This document shows, in pieces, positions 33,406 to 44,328 of a stretch of DNA of 64,000 nucleotides. Below the pieces are notes generated by a model. It made no database searches and had not been told where the DNA came from. It was given only the letters and a program-made list of their open reading frames with translations. Position 1 is the stretch's first letter; every line of letters starts with the position of its first letter. Made by a program: the position numbers and the translations under genes. The stretch is from Areca catechu (lineage: Eukaryota > Streptophyta > Magnoliopsida > Arecales > Arecaceae): NCBI GenBank assembly GCA_021397845.1, contig CM038038.1, positions 58,956,748-59,020,747 of the forward strand, in the 5' to 3' direction.

Positions 33406-36067
33406 CAAGGTATTTATATGATAAAACCTTGTAATTACTCGATTGTTGATACTGCTAACTGGGTATTGGATACTGGTAGTCCAATTCACGTTTGTAATTC
33501 GTTACAGGAACTTCAAGTTAGCAGAAGATTTGAAGATGGAGAACATTTTCTGAGTGTCGGGAATGGAAATCGTATTCCAATACTGGCGGTCAGAGTCCTG
33601 CGCTTGTCTTTGAGTCTTGTACTGTCGAACTAGTCGACTGTCACTATTGTCCTAGTTTCATTATGAGCATAATCTCTGTAGGCCTTTTGGCCAATTGTGA
33701 TTTTGAACTATCAATAAAAGAAGATTTTTGCAATGTTATTTTGAATAACTCTGTTATAATGAAAGCTAGATTAAATAATGGCATATACGTACTATCAAGG
33801 CCTGTTAGTGTAATGTACACTTCTTGCAAATGCCCAAGGTTAGATAATGTCAATGATTTGTATCTTTGGCACTGTAGGCTAGGTCATATTAACCAAAATG
33901 GGATAAACAATATGCAAGGAGATGGACTTCTTGAGGTCAGTGATTCTAAATCATTGCCCACTTGTGAATCCTGTTTACTTGGTAAAATGACCAAGTCACC
34001 TTATACTGGAAAGGGTGAACGAGCTACAGAACTTCTAAGTCTAATACATACTGATGTATGTGGACCAATGATAGTTAGTGCCAAAGGAGGATACAAATAT
34101 TTCATTACTTTTATAGACGACTTTTCAAGGTTCGGTTATGTCTTCTTAATGAGACATAAGTCTGAATCGTTTGAAATGTTCAAACAATACCGTAATGAAG
34201 TAGAAAAGCAAACTGGAAAATGTATTAAAACCCTTCGATCTGATCGAGGTGGTGAATACTTATCTAGTGAATTTTTGACATATCTTGAGGAGAATGGAAT
34301 TCTCTCTCAGTGGACTCCTCCAGGAACACCACAGTTGAATGGTGTGTCCGAAAGGAGGAATCGAACCTTGTTGGACATGGTTCGATCCATGATGGGCTTT
34401 GCAACTCTGCCGCTATCCTTTTGGGGATATGCGCTTCAGATAGCTTGTTACTTATTAAATAATGTTCCAAGTAAATCTGTTGTCTCCACTCCATATGAGA
34501 TGTGGAATGGGCGTAAACCCTCAATCTCACACCTTCGGGTCTGGGGTTGTTCGGCTTACGTAAAGCGTTTAGACTCAGACAAACTTGGTCCTAGGTCTGA
34601 TCGATGTTTATTCATTGGTTATCCTAAGGAAACCAAGGGGTATGTCTTCTACTTGGAGAATGAACAAAAGGTGTTCGTTGCTCTTAGAGCTATCTTTTTG
34701 GAAAAGGAGTTCCTTGGAGAAGGAACTATAGCTTTTAAGATTGAACTTGATGAAGTTCAGCCAATAGAAGAACCTACACACTCTAAGGACATCGTAGAAC
34801 CGGCTGTGATTGAATCACACCTAGAACCCATTAGGAGATCCGGTAGAATACCGCGTCAGCCGGACAGATACTATGGTTTCTTGGTCCGGACGGCGATCCC
34901 ATTGAGCTTGATGAGAACAATGAGGATCCGATCACCTATATGGATGCACTTCAAAGATCTGACTCTGAGGCATGGCTTGGAGCCATGCGATCCGAAATGG
35001 AGTCAATGGAAATCAACAATGTTTGGACATTGGTTGATCCACCTGAAGGAATAAAACCCATCGGGTGTAAATGGATCTTCAAGAGGAAAAGGGGTGCAGA
35101 TGGGAAGGTAGAGAACTATAAAGCCCGTCTGGTTGCCAAGGGGTATCGTTAGCGATATGGTATCGATTATGACAAGACTTTCTCCCCTGTGGCAATGCTC
35201 AAGTCCATTCGGATCATGCTTGCTTTGGCAGCATATTTTGATTACGAGATCAAGCAGATGGATGTCCGAAACGCTTTCCTTAATGGGGAGCTGGAAGAGG
35301 AGGTGTATATGATACAACCTGAAGGGTTCACATCCACAGATGAATCAAAAGTATGCAAGTTGCAGAGGTCCATCTATGGACTCAAGCAAGCATCTCGAAG
35401 ATGGAATTTATGGTTTGATAGGTGTATCAAATTGTATGGCTTCGTTAGGAACGGAGAAGAACCGTGCATCTATAAATGGGTTAATGGTTCTGTGATTGTA
35501 TTCCTAGTACTGTATGTTGACGACATTCTCTTAATCGGGAATGATGTCGCAGCATTATAAGGAATAAAGGTCTGGTTATCATCTCAGTTCTCCATGAAGG
35601 ACTTGGGTGAAGCTTCTTACATACTAGGTATGAAGATCTATAGAGATAGATCTAAGAAGCTTTTGGAACTGTCCCAGTCTACGTACATTGACAATGTGTT
35701 GAAACGGTTCAGCATAGAAAATTCCAAGAAAGGCTATCTCCTGATAGGTTCTGGAATTACTCTTTCCAAGAAGGAGTGTGCGACAACTCCTGAGGAAAGA
35801 GAGCGCATGAGTAGAGTACCTTATGCTTCTGCAGTAGGCTCTATCATGTATGTTATGACTTGTACTAGACCAGACGTGGCATACTCACTAGGAGTAGTCA
35901 GCAGATACTAGTCTGACCCAGGTGAGGCGCATTGGAAGGTGGTTAAGTCCATCCTTAAGTATTTGAGAAATACTAAAGATCAATGGCTGATTTATGGAGA
36001 ACCTGACTTGAAACTTTTGGGGTACTCTGACTCCAGTTTCCAGTCGGATAGAGATGATAGCAAGAGT
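33406..36067 (+). pseudogene. Element F pol, ending inside RNase H
   Basis: Protease NWVLDTGSPIHVCNS lies at 33457. A frame break near 33610-33660 precedes a long open frame, 33663-35054, with pre-integrase (LWHCRLGHINQNGI; CESCLLGKMTKSPYTG) and integrase holding HTDVCGP, RSDRGGEY and NGVSERRNRT, all three acidic residues present. A one-base shift near 34890 leads to RT (YKARLVAKGY; QMDVRNAFLNGE; YVDDILLIGND at 35515). RNase H starts at 35830 (RPDVAYSLGVVSRY; YSDSSFQSDRDDSK). Stops at 35150, 35558 and 35909 are former Gln codons or similar. The last recognisable F residues are at about 36067. Confidence 0.92.
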
Positions 36068-36427
36068 GTTGTACCTCTACTATTGGCCAAACCAATAGAG
36101 GGGGAGGTGTTGTACCTATACTTGTTGGCCTCTGATGAGGCCGTCAGCGCCATCCTTGTGCGGGTGGGGGAAGATAGCCAGCAGAAACCTATCTACTACA
36201 TCAGCAAGGTCCTCCACGATGCCGAGACAAGGTATCCCAAAGTCCAAAAACTGGTTTATTCATTGGTTATAGCAGCGAAGCACCTCCGGCCCTACTTCCA
36301 GGTGCACCTGATCATTGTGCTGACTGACCAGCCTCTCAAGGCAATCCTCCAAAGCCTTGACACCTCCGGACGGCTCGCCAAGTGGGCTATCAGGCTGGGC
36401 AAGTTCGACATCTCCTTTCAATCTTGA
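35939..36427 (+). CDS. Chimeric open frame: copia RNase H joined to Tat gypsy RNase H
   Basis: One open frame of 162 codons. Residues 1-43 are element F copia RNase H (KSILKYLRNTKDQW, YSDSSFQSDRDDSKS). From residue 44 the text is the gypsy Tat RNase H (PLLLAKPIEGEVLYLYL, SAILVRVGEDSQQKPIYY, LTDQPLKAILQSLDTSGR). The join at about 36067 keeps the frame. Neither half is a full enzyme: the copia part lacks its TTEAEY block and the gypsy part lacks the RT before it. It probably comes from deletion between two elements and is unlikely to be functional. It is listed because it is open and would mislead automated annotation. Confidence 0.8.
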   Translation: MVKSILKYLRNTKDQWLIYGEPDLKLLGYSDSSFQSDRDDSKSVVPLLLAKPIEGEVLYLYLLASDEAVSAILVRVGEDSQQKPIYYISKVLHDAETRYPKVQKLVYSLVIAAKHLRPYFQVHLIIVLTDQPLKAILQSLDTSGRLAKWAIRLGKFDISFQS

Positions 36428-36457
36428 TCGGCCTTAAAGGCCCAGGTAATCACTGAT

Positions 36458-37911
36458 TGATGCGGGACTAATATGCATGCAATTTTTTTTGTATGTTTTA
36501 CATGTTGAGTTAGGTGATTAATTCCTGAATTTCAGATCAAAATTATTTGTAGGAAATTTTGTATGAATTTTTGAAGATCAGCATGCAGATTATGACCTAG
36601 AAAAGTAGCAAAGAAGGACCGCCGGGGCTGAGAAGCCTCGGTTAGGGCAAGTTCTCCTACAATAAAACTACTGGAGGTAGAGGGGTGTACCTGACAACGT
36701 CTGTGAAGATCGCAGCGAAGGGTTCTCTCGTTCCTCGACAGATGCGGCCTGGAAAATACAGCCAAAGACCCACGGATACCCGGCTTTCTGCTCGGTGATC
36801 CGATTGAGGCTTGGCTGGAGTCGTTGGATTCGTAGGAACTCGGGGACCTACAAACGACCTGTCAGGGGTTAGAAAACTCACAAAGGAACAAGAAAACAAA
36901 TGAAAAATAGCAAGGGAAGGCTTCTTTTGGTGTGGGCATCCAGGGATCTGAGATGCTTGTTGGTAGCAGGAAGATGATTGCAGCACTAGGAAGAAGAACT
37001 CTCACAAATCCCTTTATGCACACAGCAGGGTATCACACAACTCAATAGAAGAACTCAAGGTTTTCATTCATCAAAAATTCTCCTCATACAAGAGGCTAGG
37101 GTCCCTTAAATAGACCCTTAACCTTGGGCTCCAAGTAAGGGTACATAAGTCTTTACATAAGAATCCTTTTCCCTCTCAAACCCTAGCTAGAAAATAATGA
37201 AATATTAGGTAGAAAAATCCCTAAAAATTTTCTTGACTTGGTCAAGACTCCAAGGATGCCTAGGGGGGCGTGTTGGGCTTCTAGGAGCAGCAAGGGGCTG
37301 GCCCAAAGGGGCCCGGGTGCATGGGTTTGGGCCTCTGGAAGCTGGGGTGGCCTGGTAGCCAGGTAGTAGGAATATTCCCTGGTATCTTGCTTCTTAGGGG
37401 CTTGGGCTTGGCACCTGGGCTTGATTTCTTTGGGCTAGGATGCAGATGGACCTCTGGAATCATGGATGCCCTTATTTATGAATATACTTTGGCATCTGGA
37501 AGGAAATCTGGGCATCTGGAGGGCATATGCAAGAAATCAGGGTTTTCTGAATTTTCCTCCTAGGGTCTTCAAATCTTCAAGCTGGGTTGGACTTGGGTTA
37601 TACTTCCATGTCTTCAATCTAGTTGGACTTGGTCTTCACTTGTATGATATAGTCTTGAGTCTTCAGTATGCTTGGACAGGACTCAAAAAAATAAAATTAG
37701 CTCAATATGAGCTGACTAGCATTGGACTAAACTAGCTCAACATGAGCTGACAAGTACAGAACTGAAATAACAACTCAAAATACTCAAATAACAACTAAAA
37801 TGGACTCAAATGAGCTAAGCCCTTATTACAGATGGACTCATAAATTATTGATCAATTCACAGAGGATTCAAAAGCCTCTATCTTATTCTGGTGCCTCCGG
37901 TGTCCCCACCA
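36458..37911 (-). mobile_element. Element M: solo chromovirus LTR in J
   Basis: It starts TGATGCGGGACTAATATG and ends CCGGTGTCCCCACCA, 1,454 bp, flanked by exact CTGAT on both sides (36453-36457 and 37912-37916). Joining the flanks restores the J frame (ALKAQV, then ITDFIA). No internal region or second LTR is present, so it is the product of recombination between the two LTRs of an inserted element. The orientation is inferred from the family terminus. A TATA-like box CTATTTAAG (minus) is at 37105-37113. Confidence 0.93.
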
Positions 37912-37916
37912 CTGAT

Positions 37917-38474
37917 TTTATTGCATAATGCACCTGGGGGCCAGAGGCAACCTCTTCGGTAGCCGAAGTACCTATGGCTAATCCAGCGGAAGGGATCGAG
38001 CCCGCCTGGACTCTCCATGTGGACGGAGCTTCCAATGTCGCTAGATGTGGGGCAGGCCTGATCTTAGCCAACCCCGACGGGCAATGTCTGGAGTATGCTC
38101 TATACTTTACATTTCAGGTATCGAACAACCAGGCAGAATATGAAACCTTACTTGCAGGATTGAGGATAGCTGGTGAATTAGGCATTAGTAGAATTCAGGC
38201 CTTCTCTGACTCCCAGTTGGTAGTCAATCAAGTGAAAGGCGAATTTGAAATGAGGGACCCTACCTTGGCTAAGTACTTGGACAAGGTACAAGGCTTTACA
38301 TCTCGGCTCAAATTTTTCGAGACTCTCCATATACCTCGAATTCAGAACTCGCGAGCGGATGCCCTATCGCAGTTAGCTACAGCTACAGTCAACACCTCCG
38401 ATCGGACCTTTGTGGAGCATCTACAATGCCCAAGCATCGTTGAAGAGCCGACTGAGATCCATCAAGTTGAGTAG
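37917..38474 (+). pseudogene. Element J second (archaeal-like) RNase H
   Basis: The frame from 37974 gives WTLHVDGASN (first Asp), NNQAEYETLLAG (Glu), AFSDSQLVVNQVKGE (Asp) and SRADALSQLA (last Asp), the complete D-E-D-D set of the aRNH domain of Tat gypsy elements. The stretch is open for 166 codons to 38474. A stop at 37929 separates it from the RNase H upstream. It would help remove RNA from RNA-DNA hybrids. It was part of pol, so no start codon is expected. This domain is well preserved. Confidence 0.9.
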
Positions 38475-39716
38475 GAGGAATCATGGATGGAGTCAATCCA
38501 TACCTTCCTGGTTCAGGGCACTCTTCCGAATGACCTGATCGAAGCCAAGCGTATATGCTCGACAGCCTCTAAGTACGTCATCCTCGACGGGACCCTCTAC
38601 AAGCGATCATTTTCACAGTCGCTGCTGAAGTGCTTGGGACCGACCGATGCAGACTATGCGCTCAGGGAGGTACATGAAGGCATTTTCGGCGACCACCTGG
38701 GAGGAAGATCTCTAGCCTATAAAATCATTTGGTAGGGATATTACTGGCCCACAATTCAAAAGGATGCATTGGACTTTGTGCAGAAGTATGATATGTGCCA
38801 AAGGTATTTGGGTGTCCAAAGGAGGCCTGCCAGCTAGCTGACCCCACTTACGGCGTCGTGGCCATTTGCCCAGTGGGGCATGGACATCCTGGGATCCTTT
38901 TCCCCAGCATCCGGCCAATAGAAATTTCTTCTTGTGGCCACTGATTACTTTACCAAATGGGTGGAGGCTAAAGCAATGGCATAAATAATAGAGGCCAAGG
39001 TGGAGAACATCGTCTAGAACTGCATCATCTTCCAGTTCGGTATCCCACGGACAATCATTACTAATAATGGAAGATAATTTGACAACTCAAGGTTTTGGGG
39101 TTTTTGCTAGCAATACCATATTTCCCATCAGCTTACCTCGGTCGGCCACCCTCAGTCCAATAGAGAGGTTGAAGTCACTAATCGGATGATCCTGCATGGG
39201 TTGAAGACTCAGCTGAACGAAGCCAAAGGACTTTGGGTGGAAGAGCTTCACTCGGTACTGTGGGCATACCGGATGATTGCTCGGACGGCAACCGGAGAAA
39301 CTCCATTCAACTTGACCTATGGGAGTGAGGCGATCATCCCCGTAGAGATCTCTTTGCAATCCCTACGGGTTGGTCACCTCATTGAGTCAATCAATTCGGA
39401 GCAATGGAGGGCTAACCTAGATTTACTGGAGGAAACCATGTTCCAGACAAGCATGAAGATGGTGACTTACCGACAGAAGATGGCTAGATATTATAACTTG
39501 AGGGTTAAGGCGCAAACCATCCAAGTTGGTGACTTGGTCTTGCGAAGGACAGAGATTTCAAGGCCGACTGAGCAAGGAAAACTTTTCCCTAATTATGAAG
39601 GTCCTTATCAAGTCAGCGAAGTGATCCGAGCTGGGACCTACCATCTCGAGCATTTGGACTGGCGACAAATATCATGCCCATGGAATGTAGACAACCTTCG
39701 CAAGTACTATCAATAA
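38475..39716 (+). pseudogene. Element J integrase
   Basis: The zinc-binding region has HEGIFGDHLGGRSLAYK and YDMCQRY (38660-38810). The core has WGMDILGSF (first Asp, 38876). The second acidic site reads TIITNNGR, so its Asp is Asn. The Glu is in the NREVEVTNRM block (39160-39190). The C-terminal part (39186-39716) is open for 176 codons: SEAIIPVEISLQSLR, YYNLRVKAQTIQVGDLVLRR and YEGPYQVSEVIRAGTYHLE, ending NLRKYYQ. Upstream, seven or more stops replace Gln or Trp codons (38733, 38835, 38918, 38982, 39016, 39075, 39108). No chromodomain follows. It is inactive. Confidence 0.9.
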
Positions 39717-39739
39717 AGTCCACAGTTCTTCCACCAACA

Positions 39740-40262
39740 CTCCGAAAGTCCGACTCTGGTCGGCAGAGGCTTTAGGGCAGCCCGCTCCGAAAGTCCGACT
39801 CCAGTCGGTAGAGGCTCTAGGGTAGCCCACACCAAAAGTCCGACACCGGTCGGTAGAGGCTCTAAGGCAGCCCACTCCGAAAGTCCAAATCTGGTCGCAG
39901 AGGCTCTAGGGCAGCCCACTCCGAAAGTCTGACTCGGGTCGGCAGAGGCTCTAGGGCAGCCCACACCGAAAGTTTGACTCCGATCAGCAGAGGCTCTAGG
40001 GCAACCCACTCCAAAAGTCAGACTCTGGTCGGTAGAGGCTCTAGGGCAACCCACTCTGAAAGTCTGACTCTGGTCAGCAGAGGCTCTATGGCAGCCCACA
40101 GCGAAAGTCTGACTCTGATCGGCAGAGGCTCTAGGGCAGCTCACTCCGAAAGTCCGACTCTGGTCGACGGAGGCTCTAGGGCAGCCCACTCCGAAAGTCT
40201 GACTTCTATCGACGGAGGCTTTAGGGCAGCCCACTTCGAAAGTCCGACCCTCGTCGGCAATC
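39740..40262 (+). repeat. 45-bp minisatellite, 12 copies, in the 3' region of J
   Basis: Units start GAAAGTCCGACTC and continue with GGTCGGCAGAGGCTCTAG. Starts at 39744, 39789, 39834 and so on to 40238 show a 45-bp period with one 44-bp unit. It begins about 25 bp after the integrase stop. Because 45 is divisible by 3, long open frames appear: minus 40354-39710 repeats a 15-residue unit (GVGCPRASADQSQTF) and plus 39974-40312 repeats SRGSRATHSESLTLV. Whether either is translated is unknown. Confidence 0.93.
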
Positions 40263-40404
40263 ACCACAAACGACCCATGCAGAACTGCGTGGATAATAGA
40301 TTGCAAATCTAGGCCTATCGACGGACAAAGCTTGGAGCAAATCTCCAGGTTCATGAGTCCGGACTAAGCTATCGCCCCTTCCGACCAACATTCCGGCTTC
40401 AAGC

Positions 40405-40620
40405 TTCAAGGGGTCGACCGAAAGCACTTGGGAATTTTCCTAAGTATCTAGATTGGATCGGCGCAGGATGGCCATCTGGAAGAGAAGATGACCTGCAATA
40501 CCAAGGGACCGACCGAAAACACATGGAAATTTTCCTATGTATCTAGATTGGATCGATGCAGGATGGCCATCTGGAAGAGAAGATGACCCGGAGTACCAAG
40601 GGGCCGACCAGAAACACAAA
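40405..40620 (+). repeat. About 95-bp partial tandem repeat in J
   Basis: The block AATTTTCC(T)AAGTATCTAG with GATGGCCATCTGGAAGAGAA recurs at an offset of 95 bp (40433 and 40528), with a third partial start (GGGGCCGACCAGAAACAC) near 40600. It is separate from the 45-bp array. Confidence 0.8.
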
Positions 40621-40742
40621 AAAATTTCGAAAGGAAAGTATTTGTTTCACACCCACATACACGTGAGACAGCTAAAAGGTTTTTCATTGATATCAAAAGT
40701 GGATGTTTACAAAAGAAGGTGGGTCAGACCTTTACAAACCCC

Positions 40743-42856
40743 TTAGGTCGGACCCACAGAAGATGTGTTGGGGGCCCCAACTTTGGCCCCGTCCGCTACA
40801 ACTAGGTGGTCAACATGAACCATAACACTCACGGGCTCGACCAGGACATTCGTCATCTCTACTTCGGACCTGGCCTCCTCCATCTCACCTTCGGCATGAG
40901 GCTCTCCCTCCTCCGCAGGTTCTTCCAGTTTTGCGCCCGACAGGTCAAGTTTCGGGAAAGGTAAGGCCACCTTCTTCAAGCAGTCATTGTAGCCTTCTCT
41001 GTAGAAGTCCGACGCCGCCTCTTCAACCTCCTCAGTGAAACCAGAGGAGGCCTTGTGTGCTGTCACTGCATCCCGAACCTGCCTCGCGACCAGCTCCTTT
41101 GCTTCTTCAAGCTGGGTCATCAGCTGTACTACCACTGCCCGTTTGGCCAGAGCCCTCTTATCGGCCTCAGAGAATCGACCCTCCTCCTCTTGCAGCCGGC
41201 GGGTGAGGGAATTTACCCTCGCTTTCTTCTTTTTCAGTTTGGCCTCCCTGTCGGCCAGTTGGCTCTCTACCTCCTTCAAAGCCACTTTTGATGACTCAAC
41301 CTCTGCTTGGGCCACCGACAACCTCTCTTCTCAGACTTTAAGGATGCCCCCATGGTAGCTTGAGTAGCCTCCTACTCCTGCACCCTTCTAACAGAGGTCT
41401 AGGCTGTGTGAAGCACCCAGCCAATGCCATCGTCCATCAAGGAGATATCGTGAAGGAGTTGTGAACACAAGACTAAGTTAGCACTGTACGAGGGAGGAAA
41501 AGACACGAGGAAGCAAGCTAAGTGCCTTACCCTCATGAGGTTATGGTAGGACTATACGGCAACATCACTCAGGTTCCTCTGGATTGACCGCTCCCAGTCG
41601 ACGTCGGTCATCGCCACCCTAAGTAGACTCCGCGCTCTCTAGGAGTGGTCCAGGGTGTGCTAGTGCTGGAACTCCTCCTGACAAATTTCTTCGTCAAACT
41701 CTTCTTCGGCTACCTCATCTTCGGCCCCTCCTCCTACAGCTTTCCCCTTTCCCTTGTCCACCAGGGGCTCCGCCTTATCTGGGCCGATGGGCACAGGGGC
41801 TGACGCTGCCGCTGTGCAAGATAGCTCTGACTGCTTCGGCCCCTGTGGGGTGCCCGACCCCTCGATGAAAGCTGAAGCCCCGGGCATCTTCTTGGCCAAC
41901 ATCTCAGTAAGGCGGGCATCGTCCTCATCAGACTCTACCTCCATGATGTGTGCAGGCTGTTCCTCCTCTTGCCTCTTCTTCTGTCTTTCGATCGCTGGTG
42001 TTGGGGCTGACCCCGGAGCGGGCCTCTTTCGCACCGCCCCCTGAATGACCTTGGCCTTGTTGATTCTCTTCATCCTCCCTCCTATTATAAAGAGATTAAA
42101 GTGAGTCGAAGGAAGAGAGGCAACAAGGTCTAAAAGGCAAGGCAGGAAGAAAGAGGTCGACCCTTGCCTAAAAATCCTTAGGGGCTATCCCTGCCCGGTG
42201 AAGGCGGTCTTCCCTCAACAGCTCGAATACCATGGTCAGGCCAGCTCTGTTGATCTCATTGAACATAGCCTGGTCGGCCATTAGGATCGACCTACCTTCA
42301 CGGAGCCTTGCCCACGGCTCCCTCCACAAGGGCTCGAATCCCCAGGGTTGGAGACTACTCACAAGGAAAAACCGGGCCTTCCATCCATGGACGGCCGACG
42401 AGAGACACTTTAGGATTTTTCGGCCAGGATGGGGACTGAACATCCACCGATCTCGGCTCCTAAAATATTTCTTTAAAAGAAAGAAGTTGCCAAAGAGAGA
42501 TGATCTGGGTGCAAGTCCGACCGTATGACACACATGATGAAGCAGCATATGATCCAGATGCTATTCGGAGTTAACTGCACTAGGGTAACCCTATAAAAGT
42601 TGAAGACCTCTATGAAGAAGGGGTGCAAGGGGAGCCTCAAACCAGCTTTGAGGTGAGATTCGTACATTGGAAGAGTTCCCGGTCCAAATGGGCTGTTCGC
42701 TCTCCCCTCTCGACCATGCAGCATGAGGTGTAGGGTAGAAGGGATGTCGTATACTGCTCTAAGGTTCTCGACCCGTTCCCGGGTCATGGTCGATGGAATC
42801 TCACTCGACCCCGCCTGCCTAGGTCTATGGACTGGACCCCTACTAGTGGACGCCAT
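40743..42856 (-). pseudogene. Antisense gene of J: putative gypsy-type transposon domain plus coiled coil
   Basis: Read on the minus strand from ATG 42856 (MASTSRGPVHRPRQAG). The first part reads YESHLKAGLRLPLHPFFIEV and VQLTPNSIWI. After one frame change near 42500-42540 it continues HTVGLAPRSSLFGNFF and GWKARFFLVSS. This is the pattern of the plant putative gypsy-type transposon domain (PF04195, from memory). A middle part (42073-41660) is acidic and Lys/Pro rich. The last part (41321-40743, 192 aa) is a strong coiled coil ending EEAASDFYREGYNDCLKKVA. Gaps near 42165-42075 and 41530-41470 may be introns: AG precedes 42073 and GTAAGG lies at 41530-41525. Function is unknown. It is comparable to the antisense ORFs reported in Tat elements. 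Confidence 0.7.
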
Positions 42857-43457
42857 TAAGACTAAAGAAGAAGGAAGACCAAGGAACTAACCTGAAGATG
42901 AACTCCTAAGAGTCGGGTTTTGTGGAAGAAGAAGGAGGAGCTCTCTCTCTCGCGAGGCACAAATGCGGTAGGAAAACCCTCTTAGAGAGCCTCGCCCCTC
43001 CTTTTATAGGTCTCTAGAGGGGCACCGCCTCTCGCTTCGTGGGCGTCCTAACCGCTCCATCGGAAGACGCGACCACCCATGCCTTAGAGATTGTAGCGAT
43101 GGGTCGATCCTAGTGACAGACAGCGATTCATGTATGTGCCAAATCAGTGATACATGAATCACCTAAAAAATGGAATCGATCGCTCAGATGCCGCCACGTG
43201 GTGTGGCGCGTCCCTCTGTTCTCGCCATTATGCGTGCCAGCCTGGCTCTTCATCATGGCACCTTTTTCAGCATTAACTGCAACTCCTGCATCCCCAATAT
43301 GGGGCCGACATCTGTCCAGGAGGCCGATCATGGGAGATTCGAAGCGATCCATCATGATGATCCCGGATCGGACCTGAATGGATGTGGTCCATGCAAGAAA
43401 CGATGCTCCTGCCCTTCGTGGTCACCTGCCTCCTCAAAGCCCAGCAGCAGGGGCAAC
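42857..43457 (+). other. Element J spacer between antisense ORF start and 3' LTR
   Basis: A stretch of 600 bp that could hold the antisense promoter. On the minus strand CT-rich text and the TATA-like CTATAAAAGGAGG lie at 43013-43001, about 150 bp upstream of the antisense ATG. A purine tract (CAGCAGCAGGGGCAAC) adjoins the LTR and is the likely polypurine tract. Confidence 0.6.
43001..43013 (-). promoter_or_regulatory. Candidate TATA box for the antisense gene of J
   Basis: On the minus strand CTATAAAAGGAGG, followed by GGCGAGGCTCTC and CT-rich text, then the ATG at 42856. Spacing of about 145-155 bp to the ATG is normal for a plant promoter with a 5' UTR. Assignment is by eye. Confidence 0.55.
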
Positions 43458-44328
43458 TGTTATACCCATCCGGCTGGCCCGAATTGGGCCAAACAAGGCA
43501 TCTAGCCTATTGACTCGGGTTGAGGATCCCATCGATCGGCTCTCATGGAGGTCCTGACTGGTTCCCCACCGGGGATCCAATGAGCCAACTGACTGCAGGG
43601 CCAACTGGTTTTGAGGCCGACCAAAGCAAGAGGTCGGTCAGTCTGAAGGTGGCCCCATCCAGCCAAGGTATGGCTGACCCCTATTGAGGGTCTCTTGGAG
43701 TCTTCAAAGGGCCCTCCTCTTCTACGCACCGTTCGGCCTCTCCAGGACTCCCTACGGACTCTTGCTTAGTCAGACGACCTACTCCTATTAGGTCCGGCCG
43801 GCCCATCTCCATCTGAGGAAATTCTGAGAGCTCCTCCTGGATCCATCGGTCGGCTTCTCCAGATATCAAGACGAGCATCCCTGTCGACCGGGTGATAGCC
43901 TCCAGCTGAGTCTGCCCAACCTGAGATCTTTCTCAAAACTGCTCGAAGGTTCTAGGAGATTCTCTCCAGCTGGTACCAGAATTTTGTTACAACGGACTCC
44001 ACGACTTTATGCCACCTGGGCATCACTCTGATCCTCCCAGGGGCAAATCAGGGTCTTTTATTCTGTCGTCTAATGGATTTTGGCAGTATCCCATGCCCAT
44101 AAAAGGTGCCCGGGGGACCTCCATGAGGTAGGTGTTCTCTTCCCTCTCCACGCTACTCTCTTCTCATTTTTCTCTCCATTCTATTGCTCTAGATCCCTTG
44201 CTAACTTAAGCATCGAAGTATCCCCCGTCGGAGCACCCCAGCGCTTAGGGGACTTTGTGCAGGTCGACCGGCGGAGGAGCTCTCCAGTGCAGCAAGCCGA
44301 GCCCGGTCCAGGTGGAAGCGCGGCAACA
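43458..44328 (+). repeat. Element J 3' LTR
   Basis: It begins TGTTATACCCATCC after the purine tract and ends GCGGCAACA, about 871 bp. A TATA-like CATAAAAG is at 44098-44105, followed by CT-rich text. The 5' LTR is not in the window, so edges rest on TG/CA ends and context. Confidence 0.72.

Larger units (their letters stand above)
28686..36067 (+). mobile_element. Element F: Angela/Tork-like copia, 3' end missing
   Basis: It has a long 5' LTR (28686-31036), a PBS, a 1.5 kb leader, gag (32557) and pol to the middle of RNase H at about 36067. There the sequence changes in frame to Tat gypsy (element J). The 3' part of RNase H and the 3' LTR are missing. The gag (SNLSLRSLLDNEKLKGHNFD), the protease block LDTGSPIHVCNS and the long LTR fit the Angela/Tork group. 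The left flank TCCGT is the candidate target duplication. Confidence 0.88.
36068..44328 (+). mobile_element. Element J: Tat gypsy, 5' truncated, with antisense ORFs and 3' LTR
   Basis: It starts inside the RT-linked RNase H. Solo LTR M (36458-37911) interrupts it. It continues with the second RNase H (37917-38400), integrase (38460-39716), a 45-bp minisatellite (39740-40260), a 95-bp partial tandem repeat (40405-40620), antisense ORFs (42856-40743), a non-coding stretch (42857-43457) and the 3' LTR (43458-44328). The second RNase H and antisense ORFs between pol and the 3' LTR are known features of Tat lineage elements such as maize Grande. The 5' LTR, gag and RT are absent. Confidence 0.88.

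Noticed and set aside
39740..40262. CRISPR-like regular repeats
   Set aside because: The units are contiguous 45-bp tandem copies with no unique spacers, in a plant retrotransposon.
41754..42044. Plus-strand frame of 96 codons, and 41035-41358
   Set aside because: Shadows of the antisense coiled-coil and acidic frames of J.
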